A DNA stretch of 64,000 bases from Pseudomonadota bacterium. Lineage in GTDB: Bacteria > Pseudomonadota > Alphaproteobacteria > Reyranellales > Reyranellaceae. Both the position numbers and the translations under genes were made by a program. The DNA lies in assembly GCA_018242505.1 (NCBI GenBank), contig JAFEBU010000048.1:1-64000 (forward strand), in the 5' to 3' direction. Below the pieces are notes generated by a model. That model did not search any database. It was not told the origin of the DNA and saw only the letters and a program-made list of their open reading frames with translations. Below are positions 1 to 9,582 of the stretch, piece after piece; the stretch's first letter is position 1, and each line of letters begins with the position of its first letter.

Positions 1-128
1 ACAGGCGTAGCCAACGACAGGCGTAGCCAACGACAGGCGTAGCCAACGACAGGCGTAGCCAACGACAGGCGTAGCCAACGACAGGCGTAGCCAACGACAG
101 GCGTAGCCAACGACAGGCGTAGCCAACG
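1..128. repeat. 16-bp perfect tandem repeat array (8 copies, continues off the window edge)
   Basis: Eight identical head-to-tail copies of ACAGGCGTAGCCAACG fill the left edge, with no spacers and no sequence differences. The unit is not a multiple of three and contains TAG, so every plus-strand frame is closed within 48 nt; the minus strand has no stop in any frame. A strong terminator hairpin follows directly, which suggests the repeats sit at the 3' end of a transcript entering from the left. The true array length cannot be seen from this window. Confidence 0.95.
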
Positions 129-130
129 AC

Positions 131-165
131 AAGAGGGAAGCCGATGGCTTCCCTCTTTGTCTTTT
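131..165 (+). terminator. Rho-independent terminator after the repeat array
   Basis: A perfect 12-bp inverted repeat (131-142 with 146-157) with a 3-nt GAT loop is followed by a T-rich tail at 154-165. The T-tract lies on the plus-strand side, so it should stop transcription coming from left of the window. It may also act weakly on minus-strand transcripts leaving the hydantoinase gene. Confidence 0.85.
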
Positions 166-252
166 GGACCGCGAGCCTCTGGTCTTGCCCGGATTCATGA
201 GCGAGTCGCGCGGCGCAACCGCCGCGCTGAGACACGCGCGGTCCGGAAGGCC

Positions 253-1734
<1,482 letters not shown>

Positions 1735-1933
1735 GAAAAGACTAGCTCAAGCCCAGGCGACCTGCGACAGGCAAAAGCCGCCTTGGCGGCTGTCAAGGTC
1801 CTCGTCGACGAGCCGTCCGGTTCCCTGCTTGATACAATTGCAACCAAATCTGCGCCAAATCGGAGGCGTTGGTTCTTGCTGGCGAATGGCGGTGCGATCA
1901 CAGTGAAGAGGCCTTTCGGGAGCGTACAAGAAA

Positions 1934-2239
1934 GTGACGAAACTGCTGCCGGCCCTCGTGGCCGCCGGGACTGCGTTGATCACCACCGCGATGATCCAGT
2001 CTGTTTTTGGGCTCTTCTGGTTTGGACACTATCTCTTCGACACAGTGACTCCCGTCTACAACTGGGAGCGCGCTTTCACCGTCTCGGCGATCGCCACGGC
2101 GGTGGTTCTTGTCGCCAGCATGGTGGCCCTGCGCCTGATCCGGGCCCGCCAGTTCGACGGAGCCTACACCGACGACGGCCTGCCCGTCCCTGGCGATGCC
2201 GCACCGATGACTCTCCGCATCGCCGGCACGCGGAAATAG
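1934..2239 (+). CDS. Small two-TM membrane protein, unknown function
   Basis: This GTG-start frame encodes 101 residues. Two hydrophobic segments are visible, about residues 5-32 and 48-68, followed by a polar tail of about 30 residues, so an inner-membrane protein is likely. A GGGAG sequence sits about 11 nt upstream of the GTG. I do not recognise the family. It converges on the MFS gene at 2313 and diverges from the hydantoinase gene. Confidence 0.55.
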   Translation: MTKLLPALVAAGTALITTAMIQSVFGLFWFGHYLFDTVTPVYNWERAFTVSAIATAVVLVASMVALRLIRARQFDGAYTDDGLPVPGDAAPMTLRIAGTRK

Positions 2240-2312
2240 ACCGCCGCCGATCACCGCGCCAAGCGCGACCCGTCTCTGAGAATCGTCGCCGGCTGCGCCA
2301 GGCGCGTCGGCG

Positions 2313-3605
2313 TCATTCGGCCGCCGACCACACTGCCGTCCGCCGCGCGCCCGCGAGCCGCAGCACCAGGAAGCCGATCATCCCCAGGTTCAGGAGATTG
2401 AAGACCACGCCCACGCCGAAGGCGGGTGCGTAGTAGCCGAAGTGGTCGTAGAGCGCACCGGCAAACCAGCTTCCGAAGGCCATGCCGCTCATGGCCGTGA
2501 ACAGCGTGAGAGGAATGCGCCAAGAGGCCTCGCTGGCGGGGAAGTGGTCGCGGACGGCGACCGTATAGGACGGAATGATGCCGCTGAAGCCCAGACCAAA
2601 GGCGGCGGCGATGAAGAACAGGCCCACCTCGTCCTGGGTCAACAGGAAACAGCCGATCGCCACTGCCTGGCAGGCCGATCCCGTCATGACCGTGCGCAGC
2701 CCGCCGATACGGTCGGCCAGTGCGCCCCAAGCCTGGCGGGCAATGAAGGCCGCGCCCAGCATCACCGAGAGCATGGCCGCGCCATGGGTCGGCTTGATGC
2801 CGATATCGCCGCAGAACGCCACGAGATGCGCCGACGGCAATGACATCGGTATGCAACAGCAGAAGGCCGCGATGCACACGAGCGCCTGGGCGACATTGGG
2901 ACGGAGACCGGCAACGCGCCGCTGGGGGGACGAGGTTGGCGCACCAGCGAGCGGCCGCAGGGAAAGAGGCGCGACGGCCCGCGGCACGGGCCTCAGCGCA
3001 AGCGTCGCGGGCAGGATGAGCACCAGCACGACAACCGCGTAGCCAAGCATCGCCATCTGCCAGCCGACCCCGTCGATGGCCCGCTCGAACATTGCTGGCC
3101 AGACGACGCCGGCAACGTACTGGCCCGAGGAGATGAGCGCGATCGCCGCCCCGCGACGCCGCTCGAACCATCTGCTGACATAGACCAGCAATGGCGGATA
3201 GACGCCGCCATTGCCGAACAGGCCGACCAGCAGGCCGTGGCCGATATAGAGCGCCCAGATCGTGCCGAGGGAGGACAAGGCCAGCCCACCCGCAATCATG
3301 CACGCGCCAATGGCAACGGTGCAGCGCACACCGATACGATCGGCCAGCCAGCCCATCAGGATGCCGCCGGCGCCTGTCCCGACCCAGACCAGCGAACCCG
3401 CCAGCGCCAACACCGAACGGTCGGTGCCGAGCTCCTCCTGCATGGTCTTCATGCCGACCACGATCAGGAGTGGCGAGCCGTAGGACACCGAGAGAATAGA
3501 AAGCGTCAGCCAGGCCGCCCGCCAGGAGGCGCGGCTGTCGAGCCCTCCGGCCGCAGGCGCATCGGTCGCCGCGGTTGCGGTCGCCCCTTCGTTCGGCATA
3601 TCCAC
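2313..3605 (-). CDS. Major facilitator superfamily transporter
   Basis: This 430-residue inner-membrane protein has about 12 hydrophobic segments after a roughly 25-residue Ala/Thr-rich cytoplasmic N-terminus. The loop 2-3 MFS signature GWLADRIGVR is at residues 85-94, and a second copy (ALADRIGGLR) is in the second half. The overall pattern resembles oxalate/formate-antiporter-like and monocarboxylate-type MFS carriers, but the substrate cannot be read from the sequence. It is divergent from an IclR regulator, with a candidate operator between them, so an organic or aromatic acid inducible by the IclR ligand is a reasonable inference. Confidence 0.88.
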   Translation of the reverse strand: MDMPNEGATATAATDAPAAGGLDSRASWRAAWLTLSILSVSYGSPLLIVVGMKTMQEELGTDRSVLALAGSLVWVGTGAGGILMGWLADRIGVRCTVAIGACMIAGGLALSSLGTIWALYIGHGLLVGLFGNGGVYPPLLVYVSRWFERRRGAAIALISSGQYVAGVVWPAMFERAIDGVGWQMAMLGYAVVVLVLILPATLALRPVPRAVAPLSLRPLAGAPTSSPQRRVAGLRPNVAQALVCIAAFCCCIPMSLPSAHLVAFCGDIGIKPTHGAAMLSVMLGAAFIARQAWGALADRIGGLRTVMTGSACQAVAIGCFLLTQDEVGLFFIAAAFGLGFSGIIPSYTVAVRDHFPASEASWRIPLTLFTAMSGMAFGSWFAGALYDHFGYYAPAFGVGVVFNLLNLGMIGFLVLRLAGARRTAVWSAAE

Positions 3606-3674
3606 CCGTTCCGGCCGCGATGATGCGACCCTTCACTCTATTATGCCTCGTGGCTGCACAAGCGCGCCGTCGAA

Positions 3675-3695
3675 TTGGCATATATGGCATGCAAA
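3675..3695. promoter_or_regulatory. Candidate IclR operator between the MFS and iclR-type genes
   Basis: TTGGCAT and ATGCAAA form a 7-bp inverted repeat (one mismatch) with a 7-nt spacer in the divergent intergenic region. The position suits control of both genes. No binding data exist. Confidence 0.4.
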
Positions 3696-3771
3696 TTGCG
3701 ATGGCGATCGGCCGATCGTGGCCTTTGCGCTGGACGCACTCCCGCCCTGGTTGCACAGTCTCCTTGCGCGC

Positions 3772-4515
3772 ATGGCCAGGAACGACAACAAGACGGCACG
3801 GCGGACGCTGGAAATCTTCGAAGCATTCCATCGTCGGCAGGCGCCGCTCAGCCTCACCGAACTCGCGCGACTCTTGCGGGTACCGATGAGCAGTTGCCAC
3901 GCCATCGTGAGAACGATGATCGCGCGCGGCTACCTCTACAATGTCGATGCCGACCGCAATCTCTATCCGACCAAGCGTCTGCTGCAGGTCGCGGAGGGGA
4001 TTGCCCGCAACGATCCGGTGCTGAGGCGCATCACCTCGGCGCTCGGCCGCCTGCGCGACGCAAGCGGCGAGAGCGTGGTGCTGGGGAAGTGGCAGGACGA
4101 TGTCGTCGTCTACCTCGATGTCTTGGAAAGCCGGCAGACGATCCGTTACACCGCACGGCCCGGGCATACCCAGCCAGTGGCGGCCAGTTCCATCGGCAAG
4201 GCGATCCTGGCGCAAATGGACGACCGCGCCGTCGCCGCATGGCTCGAGGCCCATCCCCTGCGCAAGGCCGGCTCGCGGATCAATCTCAGCCTGAGGCAAT
4301 TGCACCAGCAGATCCGGATGACGCGCAGCTCGGGCTACTGCATCGCCGGCGGCGAAATCGAGGCGAATGTCATGGCGGTGGCCGTGGCGATCCCGTCGAA
4401 TGGCGATCCGCTCGGCGTCGCCATCGTCGGCCCGCAGACGCGCATCGAGCCGCTGGCACATCGGCATGGCGCCTGGCTTCTCGAGTTGCGCGAAGACATC
4501 GTCAAGACCCGCTGA
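3772..4515 (+). CDS. IclR-family transcriptional regulator
   Basis: This 247-residue one-component regulator has an N-terminal winged helix-turn-helix (about residues 8-70, recognition part near 37-50, VPMSSCHAIVRTMI) followed by an IclR effector-binding domain (about 75-240). I chose the ATG at 3772 because the longer open frame back to 3643 adds 43 residues that do not look like the family and would consume the promoter region. It is transcribed away from the MFS gene and probably regulates that gene and itself in response to an organic acid. Confidence 0.9.
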   Translation: MARNDNKTARRTLEIFEAFHRRQAPLSLTELARLLRVPMSSCHAIVRTMIARGYLYNVDADRNLYPTKRLLQVAEGIARNDPVLRRITSALGRLRDASGESVVLGKWQDDVVVYLDVLESRQTIRYTARPGHTQPVAASSIGKAILAQMDDRAVAAWLEAHPLRKAGSRINLSLRQLHQQIRMTRSSGYCIAGGEIEANVMAVAVAIPSNGDPLGVAIVGPQTRIEPLAHRHGAWLLELREDIVKTR

Positions 4516-4570
4516 CCGATCGCGACTTTTTCTTTTTATTTACGTTGGCGTGGCGACAGGCTTCGCTTAA

Positions 4571-4586
4571 ATTCCGATAGCGGAAT
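4571..4586. promoter_or_regulatory. Perfect palindrome ATTCCG-N4-CGGAAT upstream of the XRE gene
   Basis: A 6-bp perfect inverted repeat with an ATAG spacer sits in the AT-rich gap between the IclR stop (4515) and the XRE gene. TTCC/GGAA dyads of this type are known for IclR-family proteins (GenR binds ATTCC-N7-GGAAT). It may therefore be a site for the upstream IclR protein or for the XRE protein itself. Confidence 0.45.
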
Positions 4587-4660
4587 GAGCATTCACCATG
4601 GTGAAGCGGTTCATTCTCCCATGCGAGCAATTGGGAACAGCCTCGGGAGACATCAGAGAA

Positions 4661-5119
4661 ATGGCAAAAGCGCACCCCGTCGACGTCCATGTGGGCGCGC
4701 GCTTGCGCCGTCGGCGTACCGCACTCGGTCTCAGCCAGACGGCGCTCAGCGCCGCCGTGGGCCTAACCTTCCAGCAGGTCCAGAAATACGAGCGCGGCTC
4801 CAACCGCATGGGCTCGAGCCGTTTGTTCGAATTCGCCAAGGTGCTTGACGTGCCGGTGTCCTATTTCTTCGACGAGATGCCGTCCAATGTGTTGGCCGGC
4901 CGGCCGCTCGCCGAGCGCAGCCGCAAGGGCGGGTTCGGCGAGACGGCCACGCCTTTCCAAGAGGAAAAGAACCCCCTCAACAAGCACGAGACGCGCGATC
5001 TGGTGCGTGCTTACTACAAGATTCGCGAAGCGCGCATCCGCAAGCACATCTTCGGCACGATCAAGGCGCTGGGCGCCGCCGCCCATGCGCAGGTTCTCGC
5101 ACGGCGCAAGCGCAACTGA
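4661..5119 (+). CDS. XRE-family helix-turn-helix regulator
   Basis: This 152-residue protein has a Cro/C1-type HTH at about residues 13-70 (GLSQTALSAAVGLTFQQVQKYE) and a basic C-terminal helix-rich tail (about 105-152). This architecture is common among small alphaproteobacterial XRE regulators. The ATG at 4661 places the HTH at the usual distance from the N-terminus; an alternative ATG at 4598 adds 21 residues. A perfect dyad at 4571-4586 lies upstream. Target genes are unknown. Confidence 0.85.
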   Translation: MAKAHPVDVHVGARLRRRRTALGLSQTALSAAVGLTFQQVQKYERGSNRMGSSRLFEFAKVLDVPVSYFFDEMPSNVLAGRPLAERSRKGGFGETATPFQEEKNPLNKHETRDLVRAYYKIREARIRKHIFGTIKALGAAAHAQVLARRKRN

Positions 5120-5152
5120 GGGTCCGAGCGCCGGGCAGCCTCGCTCCCGCTC

Positions 5153-5512
5153 TCAACGATAGCGGTTTTGCACGCGCAAGGGCTCGCGTGGCGGCCAGTC
5201 GACGAGCGTTGCCTGCCGTCCTTCGTCGCGCAACGCCACGGAATCCGACCTGCGATCGATCCAACCTGCCTCGGCACCCAGAGCCAGTGCCGGCTCGAGT
5301 TCACGCAGCCCGACTCGCAATCGCCTGGTCACGACGTCAAGCAGCACGCTCGAATTGGCATTGCCCGTCAGGGCCTGCAGTTCGAGACACAAGCGGCGCG
5401 CCAGCATGTCGACTGAGGAGGCGGGCGCCGGCGCGGCGGGAGGCTCATCCGCCGGGGTGCTGCGAACTGACCCTTCGCGCTGCGCGGTATGGCGCCCTAA
5501 CGAAACGACCAT
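5153..5512 (-). CDS. Hypothetical protein, 119 aa
   Basis: The start is the ATG at 5512 because a full AGGAGG ribosome site lies 4 nt upstream; the longer open frame to 5656 lacks such support. The protein has a Pro/Ala-rich N-terminal stretch (about residues 12-32) followed by a compact charged region with several Leu-rich helices (33-100). No transmembrane segment or known motif is seen. It converges on the XRE gene. Confidence 0.6.
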   Translation of the reverse strand: MVVSLGRHTAQREGSVRSTPADEPPAAPAPASSVDMLARRLCLELQALTGNANSSVLLDVVTRRLRVGLRELEPALALGAEAGWIDRRSDSVALRDEGRQATLVDWPPREPLRVQNRYR

Positions 5513-5656
5513 CGAACCTCCTAAACTCTGACGCGGGCTAAACTCTGGTGAAGACAGGCATAGAATGCCCCTGTTTCGCCGGCGTTCCTTCTTCCAGCAA
5601 AGTTGCGGCCTTCCCGTGGCCGAACGGCAACAGGTGGCGAACGAGCAGAGGTCCAA

Positions 5657-5878
5657 TCAGCCGAGACGGGCCTTTTTCGGGTGCGAAAGAGGCGAACGCA
5701 CCCCGTCGCCCGTCGCTGGCTCCTCCCTGGACAAGGAGACGGGAACCTCCGGAAGGACATTCCGCTTGAGGAAGAGACCAAGTGACGCCTTGCGACGCTG
5801 CTTGGCCAGGAGCCGCAGCGTTTCCACCTCAGTGGCGACGCTGCGCCCCAGGCTGCGGCCGGCAATGATTCTCTGCAT
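5657..5878 (-). CDS. Possible small basic protein, 73 aa
   Basis: This short ATG frame (MQRIIAGRSLGRSVAT...) has a basic N-terminal helix rich in Arg and Leu and a weak purine-rich stretch (GGAGTTAGGA) upstream. It lies in line with, and 144 nt before, the 119-aa hypothetical gene. No family is recognised and coding status is uncertain. Confidence 0.35.
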   Translation of the reverse strand: MQRIIAGRSLGRSVATEVETLRLLAKQRRKASLGLFLKRNVLPEVPVSLSREEPATGDGVRSPLSHPKKARLG

Positions 5879-6003
5879 GCCGTCCTAACTCCGCAGGCCG
5901 CGAAAGGTTGCAGATTTATCACACTTCGGCAGGAACTTTGGGCTCCAGGGAACCCTTGCCGCGGCCGGCCTTTTCAGGCGGCCTTCTCGGTGCCTTGGCC
6001 TTC

Positions 6004-7344
6004 TCAGTTGCGCATGAACCCCTCAAGTTCGTCCTGCGCCCAGGCCAGGGTCTTCTCCAGGGTCTCGCCGCGGAAATAGCGCACCGCCATCTGGGTCTGC
6101 GTTGCCTGTGTGTAAATACGCTCGGCGATGCCGTGCGGCGCCGGCGCTCCGGCAACCGACAGGGTCTGGGTCTGGTAGGGATCGGGATAGTGGAAGAGCG
6201 TGCCCTTGGGTGGCTCGGCCTCGGCCCACACCTTGAACTTGGTGAGCTTCTCGAACGATGGCAGGTCGTAGCCGCCGCTCGCCTCGACCATCTTCTCGGC
6301 CGATGAGGCCTGCGACAGGTGCATCAGCAGGCTCTTGGCCGCCGGCACGTTCTTGCTGAAGCCCCAGATACCCCAAAAATAAGGCGTGAACGGTGCAAAA
6401 CGGCCCTTGGGCCCCTTGGCGAAGCCGTGGGTCCAGCACTGCTCGGCGATCTTGGGCGCATCGCGCTTGGCGACGGCCCAGGCGCTGGGCGGGTTCATGA
6501 TCATCGAGGCCTGCCCGGAGACCAGGAACTTGTTGTTCGAGGCATCGTCCCACGCCGGCACGTCCGGTGGCAGGAACGCCATAAGCTTCTTGTAGAAGTC
6601 GAGCGCCTGACGCACCGCATCGCTCTTCACGGTGATCTCGCCCTTGGCGTCGACCAGCTCGGCGCCGAAGCCATGGAAGATGGCGCCTGCGGAATCGACG
6701 TTGTCCGCCGTGGTGCCGAGCCCGATGCCGAACGGATGGCCACCTTTGTGACAGGCCTCGGCGGCCTTCAGGAAGGTGTCGAACGTCCAGTTGTCCGCCT
6801 TCGGCTCGGCGCCGGCTGGATACATCGCCTGCACGTCGAGGCCGGCAAACTGCTTCATGTAGTCGATGCGCGAGCACGGACCCTTGATCTGGCTGCCCAC
6901 CGTCGCCGGCACAGCGATCCACTTGCCTTTGATGTGGCCGAGATATTCGACCGTGGCGTTCACCTTGCCGTTCACCTTGATCAGTTCAGCCATCACGTCG
7001 TCCACCGGCGCCAGCTGCTCGGCATAGCGCGACGGCAGCCAGGTCGATTGCGCCAGGATGTCGTGTCCCGACTTGGCCTGCGATTCAGCCGCGCCGGTGA
7101 GCAAGAGCTTGTTGCCTTGCGAGGTGATGAAGTCGATCTCGACCTCGACCTTCTCCTTCTCCGCCCACTCCCTCACCAGTTTCTCGGTCGCTCCGTTGGC
7201 GCCGGGAACCCAGTGGTCCCAGAAGCCCATGGAGAGCTTGCCGGCCGCATGGGCGCCACGCACGAAAGGAGCGGCAATGAGAGCAGTCGAGAGCGCAGCC
7301 GTACCGGCCGCAAAACGACGACGACGAATCTTCGTTGCAGTCAT
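6004..7344 (-). CDS. ABC transporter substrate-binding protein (sugar type), Tat-exported
   Basis: This 446-residue periplasmic binding protein resembles family 1 carbohydrate-type solute-binding proteins. It has a twin-arginine signal (KIRRRRFAAGTAALSTALIA, residues 5-24) and a likely cleavage after AHA near residue 34. The mature part contains the usual two-lobe pattern and a conserved WGIWGFSKNVPAAKSLLMHL-type region near residues 328-347. No permease or ATPase gene is adjacent, so its transporter must be encoded elsewhere, or the protein is an orphan. The substrate is unknown. Confidence 0.85.
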   Translation of the reverse strand: MTATKIRRRRFAAGTAALSTALIAAPFVRGAHAAGKLSMGFWDHWVPGANGATEKLVREWAEKEKVEVEIDFITSQGNKLLLTGAAESQAKSGHDILAQSTWLPSRYAEQLAPVDDVMAELIKVNGKVNATVEYLGHIKGKWIAVPATVGSQIKGPCSRIDYMKQFAGLDVQAMYPAGAEPKADNWTFDTFLKAAEACHKGGHPFGIGLGTTADNVDSAGAIFHGFGAELVDAKGEITVKSDAVRQALDFYKKLMAFLPPDVPAWDDASNNKFLVSGQASMIMNPPSAWAVAKRDAPKIAEQCWTHGFAKGPKGRFAPFTPYFWGIWGFSKNVPAAKSLLMHLSQASSAEKMVEASGGYDLPSFEKLTKFKVWAEAEPPKGTLFHYPDPYQTQTLSVAGAPAPHGIAERIYTQATQTQMAVRYFRGETLEKTLAWAQDELEGFMRN

Positions 7345-7501
7345 GTGTTCCTCCGCTGTCTGGTCTTCAGGCGAGACCTTGCCCGAACGCTAGGCCGCCG
7401 GAGGCACACCAGCAACGAGATTCACACCATAAGCAATTTTCTGTGGCGTCCATGACCGGGGGAAGGCAATGCCCCTGGCAGGCCCCTTCAGGCCGATGTG
7501 C

Positions 7502-8374
7502 TCACGCGGCTACAACCGGCTCGCTGCCGACGATCGTTGTGCGGTGCATCACACGCCGTTCGGCCGAGTCGTGCGGCGTGACCGCGTGGACTGTGCAGCG
7601 GTTGTCCCACATCACCACGTCGTGCGGCTCCCAGACATGCCGGTACATGTACTCGGGTTGGGCGGAGAACGCCGTGAGTTCTTCGATCAGGCGCCGCGCC
7701 GCAGGTCCGTCCAGCCCCTCGACGGCGTCGTTATAGATCGAGCTGATATAAAGCGACTTCTTCCCGCTCACGGGATGGCGCCGCACCATCGGATGCCAGA
7801 CCGGCGGCATGGCCGCCTGCTCCTCGGCCGTCGGCGGCGGCGCACCGGTGAGCCGATGCAACATGCTGAAATCGTGACGCGCGCGTCGGCCTTCCACCTG
7901 GCGGCGCAGGCCTTCCGGCAGATCGTCGTACACCTTGTACATATTGATGAACTGCGTGATGCCGCCGGTGCGGCTGATCTCGATGCCGTGCAGCAGCGAG
8001 CCGATGCTGGGCGTCGGCCGGTAGCTCGAATCGGTGTGCCACTGGCGCGACGACGAAAGCTGCTTCTGCGACGGCTCCGACGGCTGCATCAGCCGCCCCT
8101 GCTCGTCGACATTCGAGACCAGGAAGATCTCCCTCACACGGTCCGAGCGCAGGTTGAGCGATGTCTGGTGGAAGACCTCCGGCTCGCCGAAATGACGGGT
8201 GAAGGCGACATGCTCCTGGTCGCTGATCCGCTGGTCGGGAAAGACCAGGACGAGGTGCCGGGTCCAGGCATCGCGGACTGCCTGGACCGTTTCCGCATCG
8301 ATTGTCCGGTGCATGTCGATGCCACGTACTTCGGCCCCCAGGGCCGGATGCCGGGGCGTAACGGTGATGGTCAT
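7502..8374 (-). CDS. TauD/TfdA-family alpha-ketoglutarate-dependent dioxygenase
   Basis: This 290-residue Fe(II)/2-oxoglutarate dioxygenase shows the HxD iron-binding pair at H113/D115 (QWHTDSSYRP) and the distal histidine near H277 (RRVMHRT), with the family's arginine just after it. Start ATG at 8374 gives the standard N-terminus (MTITVTPRHPALGAEVRGID); the longer open frame is antisense to the SDR gene. It is divergent from that SDR. Members of this family hydroxylate taurine, 2,4-D-like ethers or other small acids; the substrate here is not determinable. It shares motifs with the second copy at 56578. Confidence 0.9.
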   Translation of the reverse strand: MTITVTPRHPALGAEVRGIDMHRTIDAETVQAVRDAWTRHLVLVFPDQRISDQEHVAFTRHFGEPEVFHQTSLNLRSDRVREIFLVSNVDEQGRLMQPSEPSQKQLSSSRQWHTDSSYRPTPSIGSLLHGIEISRTGGITQFINMYKVYDDLPEGLRRQVEGRRARHDFSMLHRLTGAPPPTAEEQAAMPPVWHPMVRRHPVSGKKSLYISSIYNDAVEGLDGPAARRLIEELTAFSAQPEYMYRHVWEPHDVVMWDNRCTVHAVTPHDSAERRVMHRTTIVGSEPVVAA

Positions 8375-8447
8375 GCAGGCTCCCTCGCGACTGCAGCGGT
8401 CAGCCAATGGTAAGCTTCCCCCATCGTTGGGCAAGAGGAAGAGGATC

Positions 8448-9248
8448 ATGGAATTCACCGGCAAAGTTGCGTTGATCACCGGCGGTGGCAACGGCATCGG
8501 TCGCGCGGCAGCAATTGGGTTTGCCGAGCGTGGCGCCAAGGTCGTGGTCGTGGATCGCGACGGCACGGCTGCGGAGGCGACGGCTGGCATCCTCCGCCAG
8601 AAGGGCAGCGACGCCCTCGCCTTCACCGCCGACGTTTCGAAATCGGACGATGTCCGCGCCTATGTGAAGGCCGCGGTCGACCGGTTCGGGCGGATCGACT
8701 GCTTCTTCAATAATGCCGGCATCGAAGGCCGGGTGGCGCCGACGGCCGAGTACGACGAGGCGATGTTCGACGCGGTGATCGGCGTGAATGTGAGGGGCGT
8801 GTTCCTCGGCCTGCGCCATGTCCTGCCGCAGATGATCCGCCAGAAGAGCGGCGCGATCGTGAACACCGCTTCGGTCGCAGGCCTGGTGGCGACGCCCGGC
8901 ATGCCGGCCTATGTCGCCTCCAAGCATGCGGTGATCGGGCTCACCAAGACCGCCGCCGGCGAGGTCGCGCGCCAAGGCATCCGCGTGAACGCGGTCTGTC
9001 CGGGCCCGGTCGACACGCGCATGATCCATTCGCTCGAGGAGCAGCTCTCGCCCGGCAATCCGGCGACAATCAGCGATCGCTACCAGGCCGCCCAGCCCAC
9101 CGGGCGCTACACGACGGCGGAGGAGATCGCCAACATGGTCCTCTTCCTCTGCTCGGACCTCGCCGCGAATACGACGGGCGGCCAGTTCGTCGTCGACGGC
9201 GGACGGACGGCGACCGGCGGCGCGGTGACCAATCTCGTTTCACGCTGA
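8448..9248 (+). CDS. Short-chain dehydrogenase/reductase (SDR)
   Basis: This 266-residue classical SDR should be an NAD(P)-dependent oxidoreductase with a Rossmann fold. The cofactor loop TGGGNGIG is at residues 11-18, NNAG at 88-91, and the catalytic triad at S142, Y155, K159 (YVASK). The ATG at 8448 follows a purine-rich AAGAGGAAGAGG ribosome site. The start lies 73 nt from the divergent dioxygenase, which suggests shared regulation and perhaps consecutive oxidation steps on one substrate. Confidence 0.92.
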   Translation: MEFTGKVALITGGGNGIGRAAAIGFAERGAKVVVVDRDGTAAEATAGILRQKGSDALAFTADVSKSDDVRAYVKAAVDRFGRIDCFFNNAGIEGRVAPTAEYDEAMFDAVIGVNVRGVFLGLRHVLPQMIRQKSGAIVNTASVAGLVATPGMPAYVASKHAVIGLTKTAAGEVARQGIRVNAVCPGPVDTRMIHSLEEQLSPGNPATISDRYQAAQPTGRYTTAEEIANMVLFLCSDLAANTTGGQFVVDGGRTATGGAVTNLVSR

Positions 9249-9582
9249 ACGCGAGCGGCAGGCTCTGCCGAGGACCCGGCATCCTGATCGTTGCTTCAAT
9301 TGTTTCAGATGCTGTCGGGGGGAACGGCCAGCCGAACCAGACGGGCGCAAATGACGGGTCATCCGTTCCTTTTTGCGGGGCCCCCGCGCAGACCTTCCAA
9401 AACGGATGCGAATTGCCGTGACGTGAATGCCTCTCACGCACAAACTGCAGTCGCCTTCAATCCTTCCCCACCCAGGTTGGACCCACACACACCCAGAAGG
9501 CATGGAAGGCAGGACGGGAACCAAGCACGATCCTGAACGTGCAGTTACCCGTCCTGCTTTTACCCCCGACCGGCGAAGGCCC
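9249..9582. other. Gene-free stretch between the SDR and amidase genes
   Basis: These 334 bases lie between the ends of two convergent genes. No coding frame is convincing. The only clear structure is the nested hairpin at 9509-9561 described separately. A small RNA with that hairpin as its 3' end is possible, but no promoter was identified. Confidence 0.7.
9509..9561 (+). terminator. Nested hairpin with T-tract, likely terminator or sRNA 3' end
   Basis: GCAGGACGGG (9509-9518) pairs perfectly with CCCGTCCTGC (9548-9557). Inside its loop GCACG (9525-9529) pairs with CGTGC (9538-9542). TTTTA follows at once on the plus strand. It is 260 nt past the SDR stop, which is far for a simple terminator. 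Confidence 0.6.

Noticed and set aside
1-128. CRISPR array
   Set aside because: Units are contiguous and identical with no spacers, and 16 bp is too short for a CRISPR repeat.
5919-6155. Small Lys/Pro-rich frame overlapping the end of the binding-protein gene
   Set aside because: It begins inside the binding-protein gene in another frame and has no ribosome site.
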